Assembly (NCBI RefSeq): GCF_031846585.1
Contig: NZ_JAVRHK010000006.1
Span: forward strand, 1 to 64,000
DNA length: 64,000 nucleotides
From: Autumnicola musiva
Lineage (GTDB): Bacteria > Bacteroidota > Bacteroidia > Flavobacteriales > Flavobacteriaceae
Direction: 5' to 3'
Shown here: positions 48,647 through 58,605 of the stretch, one piece after another
How the letters are laid out: each line of letters starts with the position of its first letter
Numbering within the stretch: position 1 is the first letter of the stretch
Position numbers and translations under genes: made by a program
The notes under the pieces: generated by a model
Databases searched by the model: none
Seen by the model: only the letters and a program-made list of their open reading frames with translations
What the model was told of the DNA's origin: nothing

Positions 48647-50449
48647 ATGGAAAGAAAAGTAGGAGCTATTTTTAAAGAGAATGATAATTGTGAATTTACA
48701 GTATGGGCACCTTCAGCTGAAAAAGTTGAAGTAATCTTTAAAAATAATGAACTTCCCGTTTTATTAAATAAAGAAGAGAAAGGCTACTGGAGTAAAACTC
48801 TTGAAGAAATAGAACCAGGCACTTTATATAAATTCCAGCTGAATGGTGTAAAGAAATTTCCCGATCCCGCTTCACGCTATCAGCCTGAAGGTGTACATGA
48901 ATGGTCACAGGTAATTAATAATAATTCATATAAATGGAATGATGAAGACTGGAAAGGTCTTTCAATGGATAAAATGATTATCTACGAGCTGCATGTTGGT
49001 ACTTTTACGGCGGAAGGTACCTTCCGTGGAATTCAGGAAAAATTGGATCATCTTTTGGAGTTGGGAATAAATGCCATAGAGGTTATGCCTCTTTCTGCAT
49101 TTCCGGGAAATAGAAATTGGGGATATGACGGAGTATACCCATACGCAGCTCAGGAAAGTTACGGTAGTACTGAAGCTTTAAAAGAATTAATTGATAGTTG
49201 TCATGCAAAAGGTATAGCGGTAATACTGGATGCGGTTTATAACCATATGGGGCCGGAAGGAAATTACCTTTCCGAATTCGGGCCTTACTTTACTGAGAAA
49301 TATAAAACCCCCTGGGGAAAAGCGATAAATTTTGATGACCCTTTTTCGGACCATGTTCGAAATTTTTTCTTGCAGAGCGCAATAATGTGGCTGGAAGAAT
49401 ATCATTTTGATGGACTCCGCCTGGATGCTATTCATGAAATAATTGACAGAGGAGCCAAACATTTGCTGCGTGATCTAAGTGAACAGGTGGATAATTTGGA
49501 GAAAAAGAGCGATCGTAAATATGTGCTCATAGCAGAAAGTGACCTAAATGATGTAAAGATTATTAATTCGTATTCCAAGGGAGGTTTTGGCCTGGAAGCA
49601 CAATGGGTGGATGATTTTCACCATTCTCTGCATACTCTTCTAACCGGTGAAGATGAAGGTTATTATGCCGATTACGGAAAGCTAAACCAACTGGCAAAAT
49701 CTTTTCGACAGGCATTTGTTTATGATGGTGTATATTCAAGCTTCAGAAAGAGAACAATTGGAAACAGTCCTGCAGAACTGTCTTCTTCCAGTTTTGTAGT
49801 ATGTATTCAAAATCATGATCAGGTAGGGAACAGGATGTTGGGAGATCGCCTTACTCAGCTTATTTCTTTTGAAAAATTGAAACTTTCTGCCGGAGTTTTG
49901 CTTACTTCTCCAATGGTTCCAATGCTATTTATGGGAGAGGAATTTGCAGAGGATAATCCTTTTCAGTATTTCGTTAGTCATGGGGATCCAGACCTGGTAA
50001 AAGCTGTTCAGGAAGGCAGGAAAAAGGAGTTTGAATACTTCAATCAAAAAAAAGGAGAGTTTCCCGATCCACAGTCTGAAGAAACTTTTAATAATTCAAA
50101 AATCAACTGGAATTTTGAAGAATCTGAAAAAAAGAAGGTGATATTTAACTTCTATAAAGAACTGATTCGTCTACGTAAAGAAGGAGCTTTTAAAGATTTT
50201 GTGGAGAAAGAGATTCATACTGAAGTAGATGAACAGAAGAAGCTAATTATTGCTTCGGCTGGCAAACTTACCGCACTTTTCAACTTTAGCGAAGAAAATC
50301 AAACTCTTAATATCTCTGAAGAAAATATCAATATCATTTTGGCTTCTGCAGAGAAGAAATGGGATGGTCCGGCAGATTTCTCTTCAAAATCAGATATCTA
50401 CAGAATAATAAATATTCCGCCGGAATCATTAATAATTTGTAAAAGTTAG
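48647..50449 (+). CDS. treZ: Malto-oligosyltrehalose trehalohydrolase
   Basis: A 600-residue GH13 TreZ that releases trehalose from maltooligosyltrehalose made by TreY. The start is the ATG at 48647: the product then begins MERKVGAIF, matching the family, and the open frame further upstream runs into a promoter box. The N-terminal CBM48-like domain has CEFTVWAPSAEKVEVIF, then YELHVGTFTAEGTF, GVYPYAAQESYG, RLDAIHEI (Asp260 nucleophile), LIAESDLND (Glu297), and QNHDQVGNR near residue 390. Family length is normal. Confidence 0.95.
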   Translation: MERKVGAIFKENDNCEFTVWAPSAEKVEVIFKNNELPVLLNKEEKGYWSKTLEEIEPGTLYKFQLNGVKKFPDPASRYQPEGVHEWSQVINNNSYKWNDEDWKGLSMDKMIIYELHVGTFTAEGTFRGIQEKLDHLLELGINAIEVMPLSAFPGNRNWGYDGVYPYAAQESYGSTEALKELIDSCHAKGIAVILDAVYNHMGPEGNYLSEFGPYFTEKYKTPWGKAINFDDPFSDHVRNFFLQSAIMWLEEYHFDGLRLDAIHEIIDRGAKHLLRDLSEQVDNLEKKSDRKYVLIAESDLNDVKIINSYSKGGFGLEAQWVDDFHHSLHTLLTGEDEGYYADYGKLNQLAKSFRQAFVYDGVYSSFRKRTIGNSPAELSSSSFVVCIQNHDQVGNRMLGDRLTQLISFEKLKLSAGVLLTSPMVPMLFMGEEFAEDNPFQYFVSHGDPDLVKAVQEGRKKEFEYFNQKKGEFPDPQSEETFNNSKINWNFEESEKKKVIFNFYKELIRLRKEGAFKDFVEKEIHTEVDEQKKLIIASAGKLTALFNFSEENQTLNISEENINIILASAEKKWDGPADFSSKSDIYRIINIPPESLIICKS

Positions 50450-50557
50450 AAAAATATTTACATCTTGCTTAAATTATAAATACCTTTTAGCATACATTGG
50501 AATTCCGGAATCCTAAATTAATCATCTGGAGCATAATCACTTATCAATAAAATAACT

Positions 50558-52984
50558 ATGAAAGAAAAATATATTTGTATTCACGGGCATTTTTATCAGC
50601 CACCAAGGGAAAATCCATGGCTAAACAAGGTAGAAATTCAGGATTCGGCATATCCTTACCACGACTGGAACCATAGAATTAATGCCGAATGTTACATTCG
50701 AAATTCCTCTTCCCGTATTCTTAATTCCGAAGGAAAAATTGAGGATATTATGAATAATTATGCCTGGATGAGCTTTAATATAGGCCCAACCCTTTTGGCG
50801 TGGATGCAGCATGAAGCTCCTGAAACCTATGAGGGAATCTTACAGGCAGATAAAGACAGCAGAGAACGTTTTTCTGGTCATGGTGCAGCTCTGGCACAGG
50901 CTTATAATCACCTTATTATGCCGTTGGCCAATGAAAGAGATAAAGAAACACAGGTTATCTGGGGAATTGAGGATTTCAAATCCAGATTTCAACGTTCTCC
51001 TGAAGGTATGTGGTTAGGAGAGACTGCGGCCAATACCGAGACACTTGAAATACTTGCCAAACATGGTATTAAATTTACCATTCTTTCACCATACCAGGCC
51101 AGGAGGATGCGTAAAATAGGCGATGAAAAGTGGGAGGATGCCACCGATGCCAAAGTTGATCCACGTAAACCTTACGTGTGTAACCTGCCTTCAGGTAATA
51201 CAATCACCCTCTTTTTTTATGATGGGCCAGCGTCACAGGGTGTTGCATTTGAAGGCCTGCTGAACGATGGTGAGCGTTTTGCCAATCGCCTGCAGGGTCA
51301 GTTTACCGAAGAAGAAGATGTTCAGCTGGTACATATTGCTACCGATGGTGAGAGCTATGGGCACCACCACAAACTTGGTGAGATGGCTCTGTCTTACTGC
51401 CTTGATTATATAGAGGAGCATGAAGAAGCTAAGCTTACTATTTATGGTGAGTTTCTGGAAAAACATCCTCCCCAACATGAGGTGGAAATCATCGAAAATA
51501 CTTCCTGGAGCTGTTACCACGGTGTAGAGCGATGGAGAAGTGATTGTGGCTGTAATACAGGAGGCCATGATAACTGGAACCAGAAATGGAGAGCTCCCCT
51601 TCGGGAAACTTTTGATTGGGTAAGGGAGCAGTTAATTGAGCTGTATGAAAAGGAAATGAAGCAATATACCTCTACTCCCTGGGAAGTACGGGACAAGTAT
51701 ATTCAGGTTGTGTTGGACCGCAGTGAAGAAAATGTACAGGCATTTTTAAAACAGCGTTTTGGTGGAGAATTACAGGAGGAAGAAAAAGTAAAACTCCTGA
51801 AATTGCTGGAAATGCAGTATCATGCCATGCTTATGTATACCAGTTGCGGCTGGTTCTTTGATGAGGTGTCCGGAATAGAATCTATGCAGGATATTTTTTA
51901 TGCAAAGAGAGCTGTACAGCTTGCCGAGGAAATTAGTGGCGAAAATTATGAGGATACTTTCGTGAAATACCTCGAAAAAGTACCCAGTAATATGCCGGAT
52001 TTTGATTCTGCCAGAGTTGCTTATGATAAATTTGTAAAGCCAATGGCTCTTGACATGATACGTATTGGGGCGCATTATGCTGTATCTTCTCTCTTTGAAG
52101 ACTTTCCCGATGAGGTTAGCCTTTACAACTTTAGTGCGGTTACAAAAGAGCAGCATTTTTATGAAGCGGGAAAACAAAAGCTTGTTGTTGGGAGAACGGA
52201 ATTTAGGTCCGATATTACCTGGGAAAAAGTAGATATCTCTTATGCGGTGCTACATATGGGAGATCACCATTTATTTGGTGGAGTGCGTCCTTATATGGGA
52301 GCTGAAGCACTTGAAGAATTACATCATAACGTAGCCGAATTTTTTCAAAAAGGAAATGTCTATGAGATATTTAATATGATGGATAGTTACTTTGGAAATC
52401 ATAATTATTCATTCTGGCATTTATTCCGTGATGAACAACAGAGCATTATGGATCTGGTAATGGAAAATACTTTAAAAGGAGCCGAAGGTGCTATACAGCA
52501 GGTTTATGAAAATAGCTATCCATTGTTACAAACCTTTAAGGAAATTCACATGAAGGTTCCAAACAGGCTAAAACTTCCTGCAGAACTGGCATTAAATACC
52601 AAGCTTGGGAATATATTAAGGGAAGAAGATTTCGATCTTGGTAGCTTTAAATCTTTAATACATTCTGCAAGACAAATCAATATTAATCTTGATGTGGTAA
52701 CGCTTAGTTTCTTAAGTGATAAAAGGCTTAATGCATTAATGCGGCAATTAAAAGAAAATCCAAGTGATACTGAACTAATGGATTGTATAAATGAGTTTAT
52801 TGAGCTACTGCATGAAAGTACACTTGAACCCGAAACATGGGAAGCACAAAATATTGTTTTCAGCATGAGGGAAGAAGAACTGGATTCTGCAAATAGGGTA
52901 GGTGTTAAAAAAGACTCTGAGAGGGAAAAGTGGAAGGAATCATTTTTACGCCTTACTAAAAATCTTAATCTTGTTGAGGTATGA
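50558..52984 (+). CDS. GH57-DUF3536 glycoside hydrolase
   Basis: An 808-residue protein with an N-terminal GH57 domain (about residues 1-330) and a C-terminal DUF3536 region (about 480-770). The GH57 start CIHGHFYQPPRENPWL is characteristic, Glu155 in MWLGETAANTET is the expected nucleophile, and the Asp of VHIATDGESYGHHHKLGE is the expected acid/base. GH57 enzymes include amylopullulanases, alpha-amylases and branching enzymes; this DUF3536 subtype has no assigned substrate that I know of. The TreY start codon overlaps its stop by 4 bp (ATGA), which implies coupling and a role in alpha-glucan/trehalose turnover. Confidence 0.85.
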   Translation: MKEKYICIHGHFYQPPRENPWLNKVEIQDSAYPYHDWNHRINAECYIRNSSSRILNSEGKIEDIMNNYAWMSFNIGPTLLAWMQHEAPETYEGILQADKDSRERFSGHGAALAQAYNHLIMPLANERDKETQVIWGIEDFKSRFQRSPEGMWLGETAANTETLEILAKHGIKFTILSPYQARRMRKIGDEKWEDATDAKVDPRKPYVCNLPSGNTITLFFYDGPASQGVAFEGLLNDGERFANRLQGQFTEEEDVQLVHIATDGESYGHHHKLGEMALSYCLDYIEEHEEAKLTIYGEFLEKHPPQHEVEIIENTSWSCYHGVERWRSDCGCNTGGHDNWNQKWRAPLRETFDWVREQLIELYEKEMKQYTSTPWEVRDKYIQVVLDRSEENVQAFLKQRFGGELQEEEKVKLLKLLEMQYHAMLMYTSCGWFFDEVSGIESMQDIFYAKRAVQLAEEISGENYEDTFVKYLEKVPSNMPDFDSARVAYDKFVKPMALDMIRIGAHYAVSSLFEDFPDEVSLYNFSAVTKEQHFYEAGKQKLVVGRTEFRSDITWEKVDISYAVLHMGDHHLFGGVRPYMGAEALEELHHNVAEFFQKGNVYEIFNMMDSYFGNHNYSFWHLFRDEQQSIMDLVMENTLKGAEGAIQQVYENSYPLLQTFKEIHMKVPNRLKLPAELALNTKLGNILREEDFDLGSFKSLIHSARQININLDVVTLSFLSDKRLNALMRQLKENPSDTELMDCINEFIELLHESTLEPETWEAQNIVFSMREEELDSANRVGVKKDSEREKWKESFLRLTKNLNLVEV

Positions 52985-55638
52985 AAATACCAGTATCTAC
53001 ATACAGATTACAACTGTCTCCAGACTTCACCTTTGAAGATCTCCATGGCATTGTAGATTATCTGGATCAACTTGGGGTTTCCACTATCTATTCGGCGCCT
53101 TTTTTCAAAGCAAGAGAAGGAAGTACCCATGGGTACGATGTGGTTGATCCATTTACCATAAATTCTGCCATTGGAAAACTACAAGATTTTAAAGCAATTT
53201 CTACTGACTTGCATAAGCGGGACATGAACTGGCTTCAGGACATTGTTCCCAATCATATGGCTTTTGACAGCAGCAATCCCTGGTTGTGCGATATTTTTGA
53301 ATTGGGGCCAGATTCCCGGTATTACAATTTTTTCGACATCAACTGGGAATATAAAGGCTGGAACAAGGTAATGGCCGCTTTCCTGGGTGATTCCCTGGAG
53401 AAAATCCTTCAGAATAAGGAATTAAAGATTGTCATGGATAAAGGTGGACTGGTTCTAAAATATTTTGATCATATTTATCCTGTTGCCGCACGTTCCTACG
53501 AATCTATTCTGAAGGAAACTTCTTTAGAGGACTGGAATGAAAAGTTCAGGAATTTTTCCGGTAATGCAGAAGCCTGGCAGGAATTAAAAGCTGCATTTTT
53601 TAAAGAGTTCAAAGAAGACAGGGAACTCGAAAACATTATTACAAAGCGACTTGATAAAGTAAATAATGATCAGGATCAATTTTTGGAATTTCTGGAATTG
53701 CAGTATTTTAAACCTGTACACTGGCAAACTACGGAAAGTGAAATTAACTATCGCAGGTTTTTCACCATTAATGACCTGATATGCCTTAGCATGGAAAATG
53801 ATAAGGTTTTTGAAAATTATCATTACTTCATTAAGGAATTGCTGGAGGCTGGCTTGATTCAAGGCCTTCGGGTTGACCATATTGACGGACTTTTTGATCC
53901 GGAAGACTATACCCGAAAACTCCGGGAGCTTGCAGGGGAAGATGCTTATATTGTAGTGGAAAAGATTTTGGAAGCCGAAGAAAAATTACCTGTAAAATGG
54001 CCTGTTCAGGGAACCAGCGGGTATGAATTTCTGGCACAGATAAATCATCTTTTTACTGCTTCAGAAAACAAAGATCATTTTACTAAAGAATACCGTAACA
54101 TAGCTTCAGAAGTTTCTGAATATGAAGATATGGTTTATGAGAAAAAGCTTTTTATCCTGAAGGAAAGAATGGGAGGGGAGCTTCATAATCTTATGCTTTA
54201 TCTAAAAGATGAAAATTTACTGGCTGAGGATTTAGAAGAAAAAAATACTAAAGAAGCATTATGCGCTTTCCTGGCAGCTTTTCCTATTTATCGTATATAT
54301 CCGAAGAAATTTCCTTTAGAGAAATCAGAGTTGAAAATCATTGATATAGCTTATAATAAAGCTCTGGAAAAGCAATCGGGATTACAGAAAGAACTTTCTT
54401 TTATAAAATCGTTGCTGATTAATGAAGCAGGAAAAAACACTGAAAAAAGTTTATATTTTCTTCAACGTTGTCAGCAATTCAGCGGGCCATTGGCGGCCAA
54501 AGGAGTGGAAGACACCAGTTTCTATATTTACAACCGTCTCATTTTGCACAATGAAGTAGGAGATTCTCCGGATAATTTTGGAATTTCTATTGAAGATTTT
54601 CATCGAAAGATGCTGGAAAAACAAAAAGATTTTCCTCACGCACTTAACGGTACTGCAACGCATGACACAAAGAGAGGGGAAGACAGCCGGATGAGGCTGG
54701 CCGTATTAAGTGAATTTCCCGCGGAATGGTTTGAAAAAGTAAAAGAATGGAAAGAAATAAATAAGGGTCTAAAAACGAAAAATGCTCCCGATGATAATGA
54801 AGAATATTTTATTTATCAGGCTTTAATTGGGGCAATTCCTTTCGGAGATTATGACAAAGAAGAATTTTTACAGCGTACCACGAATTACCTGCAGAAGGTG
54901 ATGAGGGAGGCAAAAGTGAATTCAAATTGGTCCATCCCGGATGAAGAACATGAAAATGCTGTTTTTGATTTTATAAAAAGTATTCTGAAAAATGCCCAAT
55001 TTTGTGCTTCTTTTGATTCGTTTCAGGAGAAAATAGCAGTTTTGGCGGTTGTAAAATCCTGTGCCCAGGTTTTGATAAAAAATACTGTTCCCGGCGTGCC
55101 GGATATTTACCAGGGTACTGAGCTTTGGGATTTAAGTTATGTAGATCCCGATAACCGGCGTCCGGTTGATTATGAAAAAAGAAATAATTATCTCAGGGAA
55201 ATAAAAAGTACTGATCCGGAAGAAACTGGAAATTATCTTCAGGGCTTAAAACAGAATTTTAGCGATGGAAAAATAAAATTTTATGTGCTTCATAAAACCA
55301 TTCAAAACAGGAAAAATTCTTCAGAATTGTTTGAAAACGGGGAATACCTGGGACTAAAAATTTCAGGTGGCCTGGAGGGAAAAGTAATTGCCTTTGCGCG
55401 TAGATATCAGGAAGAATGGAGTATTACTGTGGCTCCTGTTAAGATAAAGAACCTATATGCTGTAGGTTTGAAAGCAGATGATCACTTGCTAAAGGAATCT
55501 TATCTTCATTTACCTGATATCGCCCCACAAAACTGGAATAATGTTTTTACTGCGGAAAATATTATAAATGACAATAAAATTCCGCTGGAAAAATTGATTG
55601 GGAATTTTCCTGTAGCGCTTTTAATCAATAAAAAATAA
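52981..55638 (+). CDS. treY: Malto-oligosyltrehalose synthase
   Basis: An 885-residue GH13_26 TreY that isomerises the reducing end of alpha-glucan to a trehalose unit. The N-terminal STYRLQLSPDFTFEDL, YLDQLGVSTIYSAPFF and STHGYDVVDP segments are diagnostic. Catalytic landmarks are DIVPNHMAFD, RVDHIDGL (Asp299 nucleophile) and IVVEKILEAEE (Glu327), followed by VQGTSGYEFL. A late PGVPDIYQGTELWDLSYVDPDNRRPVDY block is also typical. Length is within the family's range. It overlaps the GH57 gene by 4 bp and precedes malQ by 1 bp. Confidence 0.96.
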   Translation: MKIPVSTYRLQLSPDFTFEDLHGIVDYLDQLGVSTIYSAPFFKAREGSTHGYDVVDPFTINSAIGKLQDFKAISTDLHKRDMNWLQDIVPNHMAFDSSNPWLCDIFELGPDSRYYNFFDINWEYKGWNKVMAAFLGDSLEKILQNKELKIVMDKGGLVLKYFDHIYPVAARSYESILKETSLEDWNEKFRNFSGNAEAWQELKAAFFKEFKEDRELENIITKRLDKVNNDQDQFLEFLELQYFKPVHWQTTESEINYRRFFTINDLICLSMENDKVFENYHYFIKELLEAGLIQGLRVDHIDGLFDPEDYTRKLRELAGEDAYIVVEKILEAEEKLPVKWPVQGTSGYEFLAQINHLFTASENKDHFTKEYRNIASEVSEYEDMVYEKKLFILKERMGGELHNLMLYLKDENLLAEDLEEKNTKEALCAFLAAFPIYRIYPKKFPLEKSELKIIDIAYNKALEKQSGLQKELSFIKSLLINEAGKNTEKSLYFLQRCQQFSGPLAAKGVEDTSFYIYNRLILHNEVGDSPDNFGISIEDFHRKMLEKQKDFPHALNGTATHDTKRGEDSRMRLAVLSEFPAEWFEKVKEWKEINKGLKTKNAPDDNEEYFIYQALIGAIPFGDYDKEEFLQRTTNYLQKVMREAKVNSNWSIPDEEHENAVFDFIKSILKNAQFCASFDSFQEKIAVLAVVKSCAQVLIKNTVPGVPDIYQGTELWDLSYVDPDNRRPVDYEKRNNYLREIKSTDPEETGNYLQGLKQNFSDGKIKFYVLHKTIQNRKNSSELFENGEYLGLKISGGLEGKVIAFARRYQEEWSITVAPVKIKNLYAVGLKADDHLLKESYLHLPDIAPQNWNNVFTAENIINDNKIPLEKLIGNFPVALLINKK

Positions 55639-55639
55639 T

Positions 55640-57175
55640 ATGGATTTACACAGGAGTAGTGGCATTTTACTTCATATAACATCCCTGCCCTCCGATTATG
55701 GAATAGGAGATTTGGGAAAATCTGCTTATGAGTTTGTGGATTTCCTAGAAGATTCAGGGTATCATTACTGGCAGTTGCTGCCGCTTAATCCAACCCATTC
55801 TGCGTATTATCATTCGCCTTATAGTAGCTATTCCGCTTTTGCCGGTAATCCGCTGCTTATAAGTCCGGAATTATTGGAAAAGGAGGGATATTTAGATTCC
55901 GGAGAAATTTCAAAACCAAAAGGTGTATCAAATAAGAAGGTGAAATTTGAAGCTGTTGAAACTTATAAGGTTAACCTCCTAAACACGGCGTTTGAAAACT
56001 ATAGATCTAAAAAAGCAGCTTCAGAAGAGTTTAAAAAATTCTGCAATAAGCACCGCAAGTGGCTTGAAGATTTTGCCATTTTTCAGGTATTTACAAAAAA
56101 ATACGGCCGCGGCTGGACAGGCTGGCCAAAAGAGATAAAGAATCGGGAAGACGAAGCCATAAAAAAGGCATATAAAGATTTTGCTGAAGAGATAGAAAAG
56201 GAAAAATTTTTCCAGTATATCTTCTTTCAACAATGGGAAGCCCTGGTAAGGTATGCCCATAAGAACAATGTAGCATTTATTGGGGATATTCCCTTCTATG
56301 TAAACCATGAAAGTGCCGATTGCTGGGCTCATACCGAATACTTTAAGCTGAATGAAGAGAAAGAACCTACCCATGTTTCCGGCGTGCCACCAGATTATTT
56401 CAGTGAAACCGGTCAGCTTTGGGGAACACCGGTCTTTAACTGGAAAGTTTTAAAAAGTAATGACTTCGATTGGTGGGTGGAGCGTCTAACCCAAAATCTC
56501 TTGCTGTTTGATGTGGTAAGACTGGATCACTTCCGTGCCTTTTCTGCTTACTGGGAAGTGCCGGCAAAAGAAGAAACGGCCATTAACGGAAAGTGGATAA
56601 AAACTCCAGGAACACAGTTTTTCAGTGTAATCAAAAAGAAGTTTCCAAAAATGCCTTTTATCGCTGAAGACTTAGGCTCTTTGGATGAGCCTGTTTATAA
56701 ACTACTGCAAAAATTTGACTTTCCGGGAATGAATGTGCTGCACTTTGCTTTTGGTGAAGAAAAAGCAGATAATCCTTACCTGCCTTTCAACCACAAACCT
56801 CACAGCCTTGTATATACCGGTACGCATGATAATAACACCACGCGGGGCTGGTTCGGGAATCTGGATAAGGAGGCTAAAAAGCATCTGAAGAAATATTCAG
56901 GAAGAAAAATAAGCGAAGAAAACGTGCACGAGATAATGCGTACTATGGCATTAAAATCTGTATCTAAAATTGCGGTATTTCCTTTACAGGACCTGATAGG
57001 AATGGGGGAAGAGGCTATAATGAACACTCCCGGCACGATTAAGAACAACTGGACCTGGAGAGTTAAGCGAAAAGAAATTCCTTTTAGCAGCGCCAAAGAT
57101 TTCCGGAAGCAGAATATCCTTTTCGGCAGGTTTAAGGAACCAGAGATTAAAAAGAAGTCTGATAAGAAGAAGTAG
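55640..57175 (+). CDS. malQ: 4-alpha-glucanotransferase
   Basis: A 511-residue GH77 amylomaltase that disproportionates maltooligosaccharides. It starts RSSGILLHITSLPSDYGIGDLG, with SPYSSYSAFAGNPLLISPE. Catalytic residues are Asp296 in VRLDHFRAF, Glu343 in FIAEDLGSL and Asp of TGTHDNNTTRGW. Length is normal for a bacterial MalQ. It starts 1 bp after treY and closes the plus-strand arm. Its C-terminus ends in a short Lys-rich tail (IKKKSDKKK). Confidence 0.95.
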   Translation: MDLHRSSGILLHITSLPSDYGIGDLGKSAYEFVDFLEDSGYHYWQLLPLNPTHSAYYHSPYSSYSAFAGNPLLISPELLEKEGYLDSGEISKPKGVSNKKVKFEAVETYKVNLLNTAFENYRSKKAASEEFKKFCNKHRKWLEDFAIFQVFTKKYGRGWTGWPKEIKNREDEAIKKAYKDFAEEIEKEKFFQYIFFQQWEALVRYAHKNNVAFIGDIPFYVNHESADCWAHTEYFKLNEEKEPTHVSGVPPDYFSETGQLWGTPVFNWKVLKSNDFDWWVERLTQNLLLFDVVRLDHFRAFSAYWEVPAKEETAINGKWIKTPGTQFFSVIKKKFPKMPFIAEDLGSLDEPVYKLLQKFDFPGMNVLHFAFGEEKADNPYLPFNHKPHSLVYTGTHDNNTTRGWFGNLDKEAKKHLKKYSGRKISEENVHEIMRTMALKSVSKIAVFPLQDLIGMGEEAIMNTPGTIKNNWTWRVKRKEIPFSSAKDFRKQNILFGRFKEPEIKKKSDKKK

Positions 57176-57231
57176 AATAGCTGCAGCACCTGAAGATTAT
57201 TTTTTAAATTTACGGGAATAAAAATTCTCTT

Positions 57232-58539
57232 ATGCATAATCTATCTCAATCCCGCAAAATATTGCTGGGAGTATACTTTATAGCTTTTAACCTGAGCATC
57301 TGTGCCCAGACCAATTCAGTAAAATCCTCTGATCACCTTGCCGAATCTGCTCCACAATCTGTAGGGGTCTCTCCGGAAAGACTGGATAAAATCGGTATTA
57401 TGTTACAGGAAGCTATTGATAATAACCAGATTCCAGGTGCTGTAGCTTTAATAGCAAAAGACGGAAAAATTGTCTATCATAAAGCTTTTGGAAAAGCAAA
57501 TGCCGGTGGTGAAAAACTGGAAAGGGATGATGTGTTTCGTATTGCCTCCCAAACAAAAGCTATTACTGCCACTGCCGTAATAATGCTTTGGGAAGAAGGG
57601 AAATTTCAATTAGACGATCCTATTTCTAAATATATTCCGGAATTTAAAGATCCGCAGGTTCTCCAAACTTTCAATGAAGCAGATTCTTCTTATACTACAA
57701 GGCCTGCTGATAAGGAAATTACTATAAGGCAGCTGCTTACACATACCTCAGGACTTGGTTATGGAATGATTGATTCCGATCCCAGGATCAGGAAAATATA
57801 TCAGAAAGCCGGGGTTACCGAGCTTTTTACCACCAAAAATGTGAAAATTGGAGAGGTGATTAAGAAGTTGGGAAAACTTCCATTGCATCATAATCCAGGC
57901 GAAAAATTTACATATAGTATGGGATTGGATGTGCTGGGATATTTTGTGGAAGTAATTTCAGGCCAGTCTTTCAGTGACTATCTTACTGAACATATTTTTG
58001 ATCCGCTGGAGATGGATGATACTCATTTTTATCAGCCGCAAAGAAATACTGAACGCCTGGTGGCTATCCAGGAAAAACAGGATGGAAAATGGCAAAATCT
58101 AAGGACTACTTTTTTTGATCCCGATTATCCTGTAAAGGGAGCGAGAAGTTTTTATTCCGGGGGAGCGGGACTTTCCAGCACTGCTGAAGATTATGCCACT
58201 TTTCTACAGATGTACCTTAATAAAGGCGAATTAAACGGGAAGCGGTTGCTTAGCCGTACTACGATAGAAAGTATGATGGGCAATCAAACGGAAGATCTTT
58301 TTGGTGGAAAAGATAAATACTATTCTATCGCTTTTGCCGTTGTTACTCCCGAAGGTGAAAGTATGGGCGGCTTTGGCAGTGAAGGTACCTTTGACTGGGG
58401 CGGTTATTTTAACACCCAGTATTTTGCCGATCCTGAAGAGAATGTAATAGGAATCCTGATGAAACAAACATCGGGAGAAACGGGGGATGAAACCGGATGG
58501 AAATTCCGTCAAATGGTTATGGCCAGCATAGATGATTAA
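57232..58539 (+). CDS. Secreted serine hydrolase, class C beta-lactamase family
   Basis: A 435-residue exported serine hydrolase (beta-lactamase/DD-peptidase/esterase fold). It has a signal peptide of about 25 residues (ending CAQT), the active-site SxxK motif SQTK at residues 106-109, and a YSM variant in the second motif position (KFTYSMGLDVLG). The third motif appears as GGFGSEGTFDWGG, close to the usual H/K-x-G. Family members cleave diverse esters and D-amino acid peptides; resistance to beta-lactams cannot be inferred. It follows malQ by 56 bp but has no evident link to sugar metabolism. Confidence 0.85.
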   Translation: MHNLSQSRKILLGVYFIAFNLSICAQTNSVKSSDHLAESAPQSVGVSPERLDKIGIMLQEAIDNNQIPGAVALIAKDGKIVYHKAFGKANAGGEKLERDDVFRIASQTKAITATAVIMLWEEGKFQLDDPISKYIPEFKDPQVLQTFNEADSSYTTRPADKEITIRQLLTHTSGLGYGMIDSDPRIRKIYQKAGVTELFTTKNVKIGEVIKKLGKLPLHHNPGEKFTYSMGLDVLGYFVEVISGQSFSDYLTEHIFDPLEMDDTHFYQPQRNTERLVAIQEKQDGKWQNLRTTFFDPDYPVKGARSFYSGGAGLSSTAEDYATFLQMYLNKGELNGKRLLSRTTIESMMGNQTEDLFGGKDKYYSIAFAVVTPEGESMGGFGSEGTFDWGGYFNTQYFADPEENVIGILMKQTSGETGDETGWKFRQMVMASIDD

Positions 58540-58548
58540 ATAAGAATT

Positions 58549-58577
58549 CGCCTGTTATCTTAAAGAGATAGGAGGCG
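58549..58577. terminator. Possible terminator between serine hydrolase and next gene
   Basis: CGCCTgtTATCT pairs with AGATAggAGGCG around a short TAAAG loop, giving 10 pairs with a 2-nt internal loop. The trailing T run is weak, so its strength is uncertain. Confidence 0.4.
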
Positions 58578-58605
58578 GTTTCCTAATCAAATTTAAGAGA
58601 AATGC

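Noticed and set aside
57232..58539. Beta-lactam resistance gene
   Set aside because: The serine hydrolase has only the generic SxxK fold and deviant later motifs; a secreted esterase or peptidase is just as likely.
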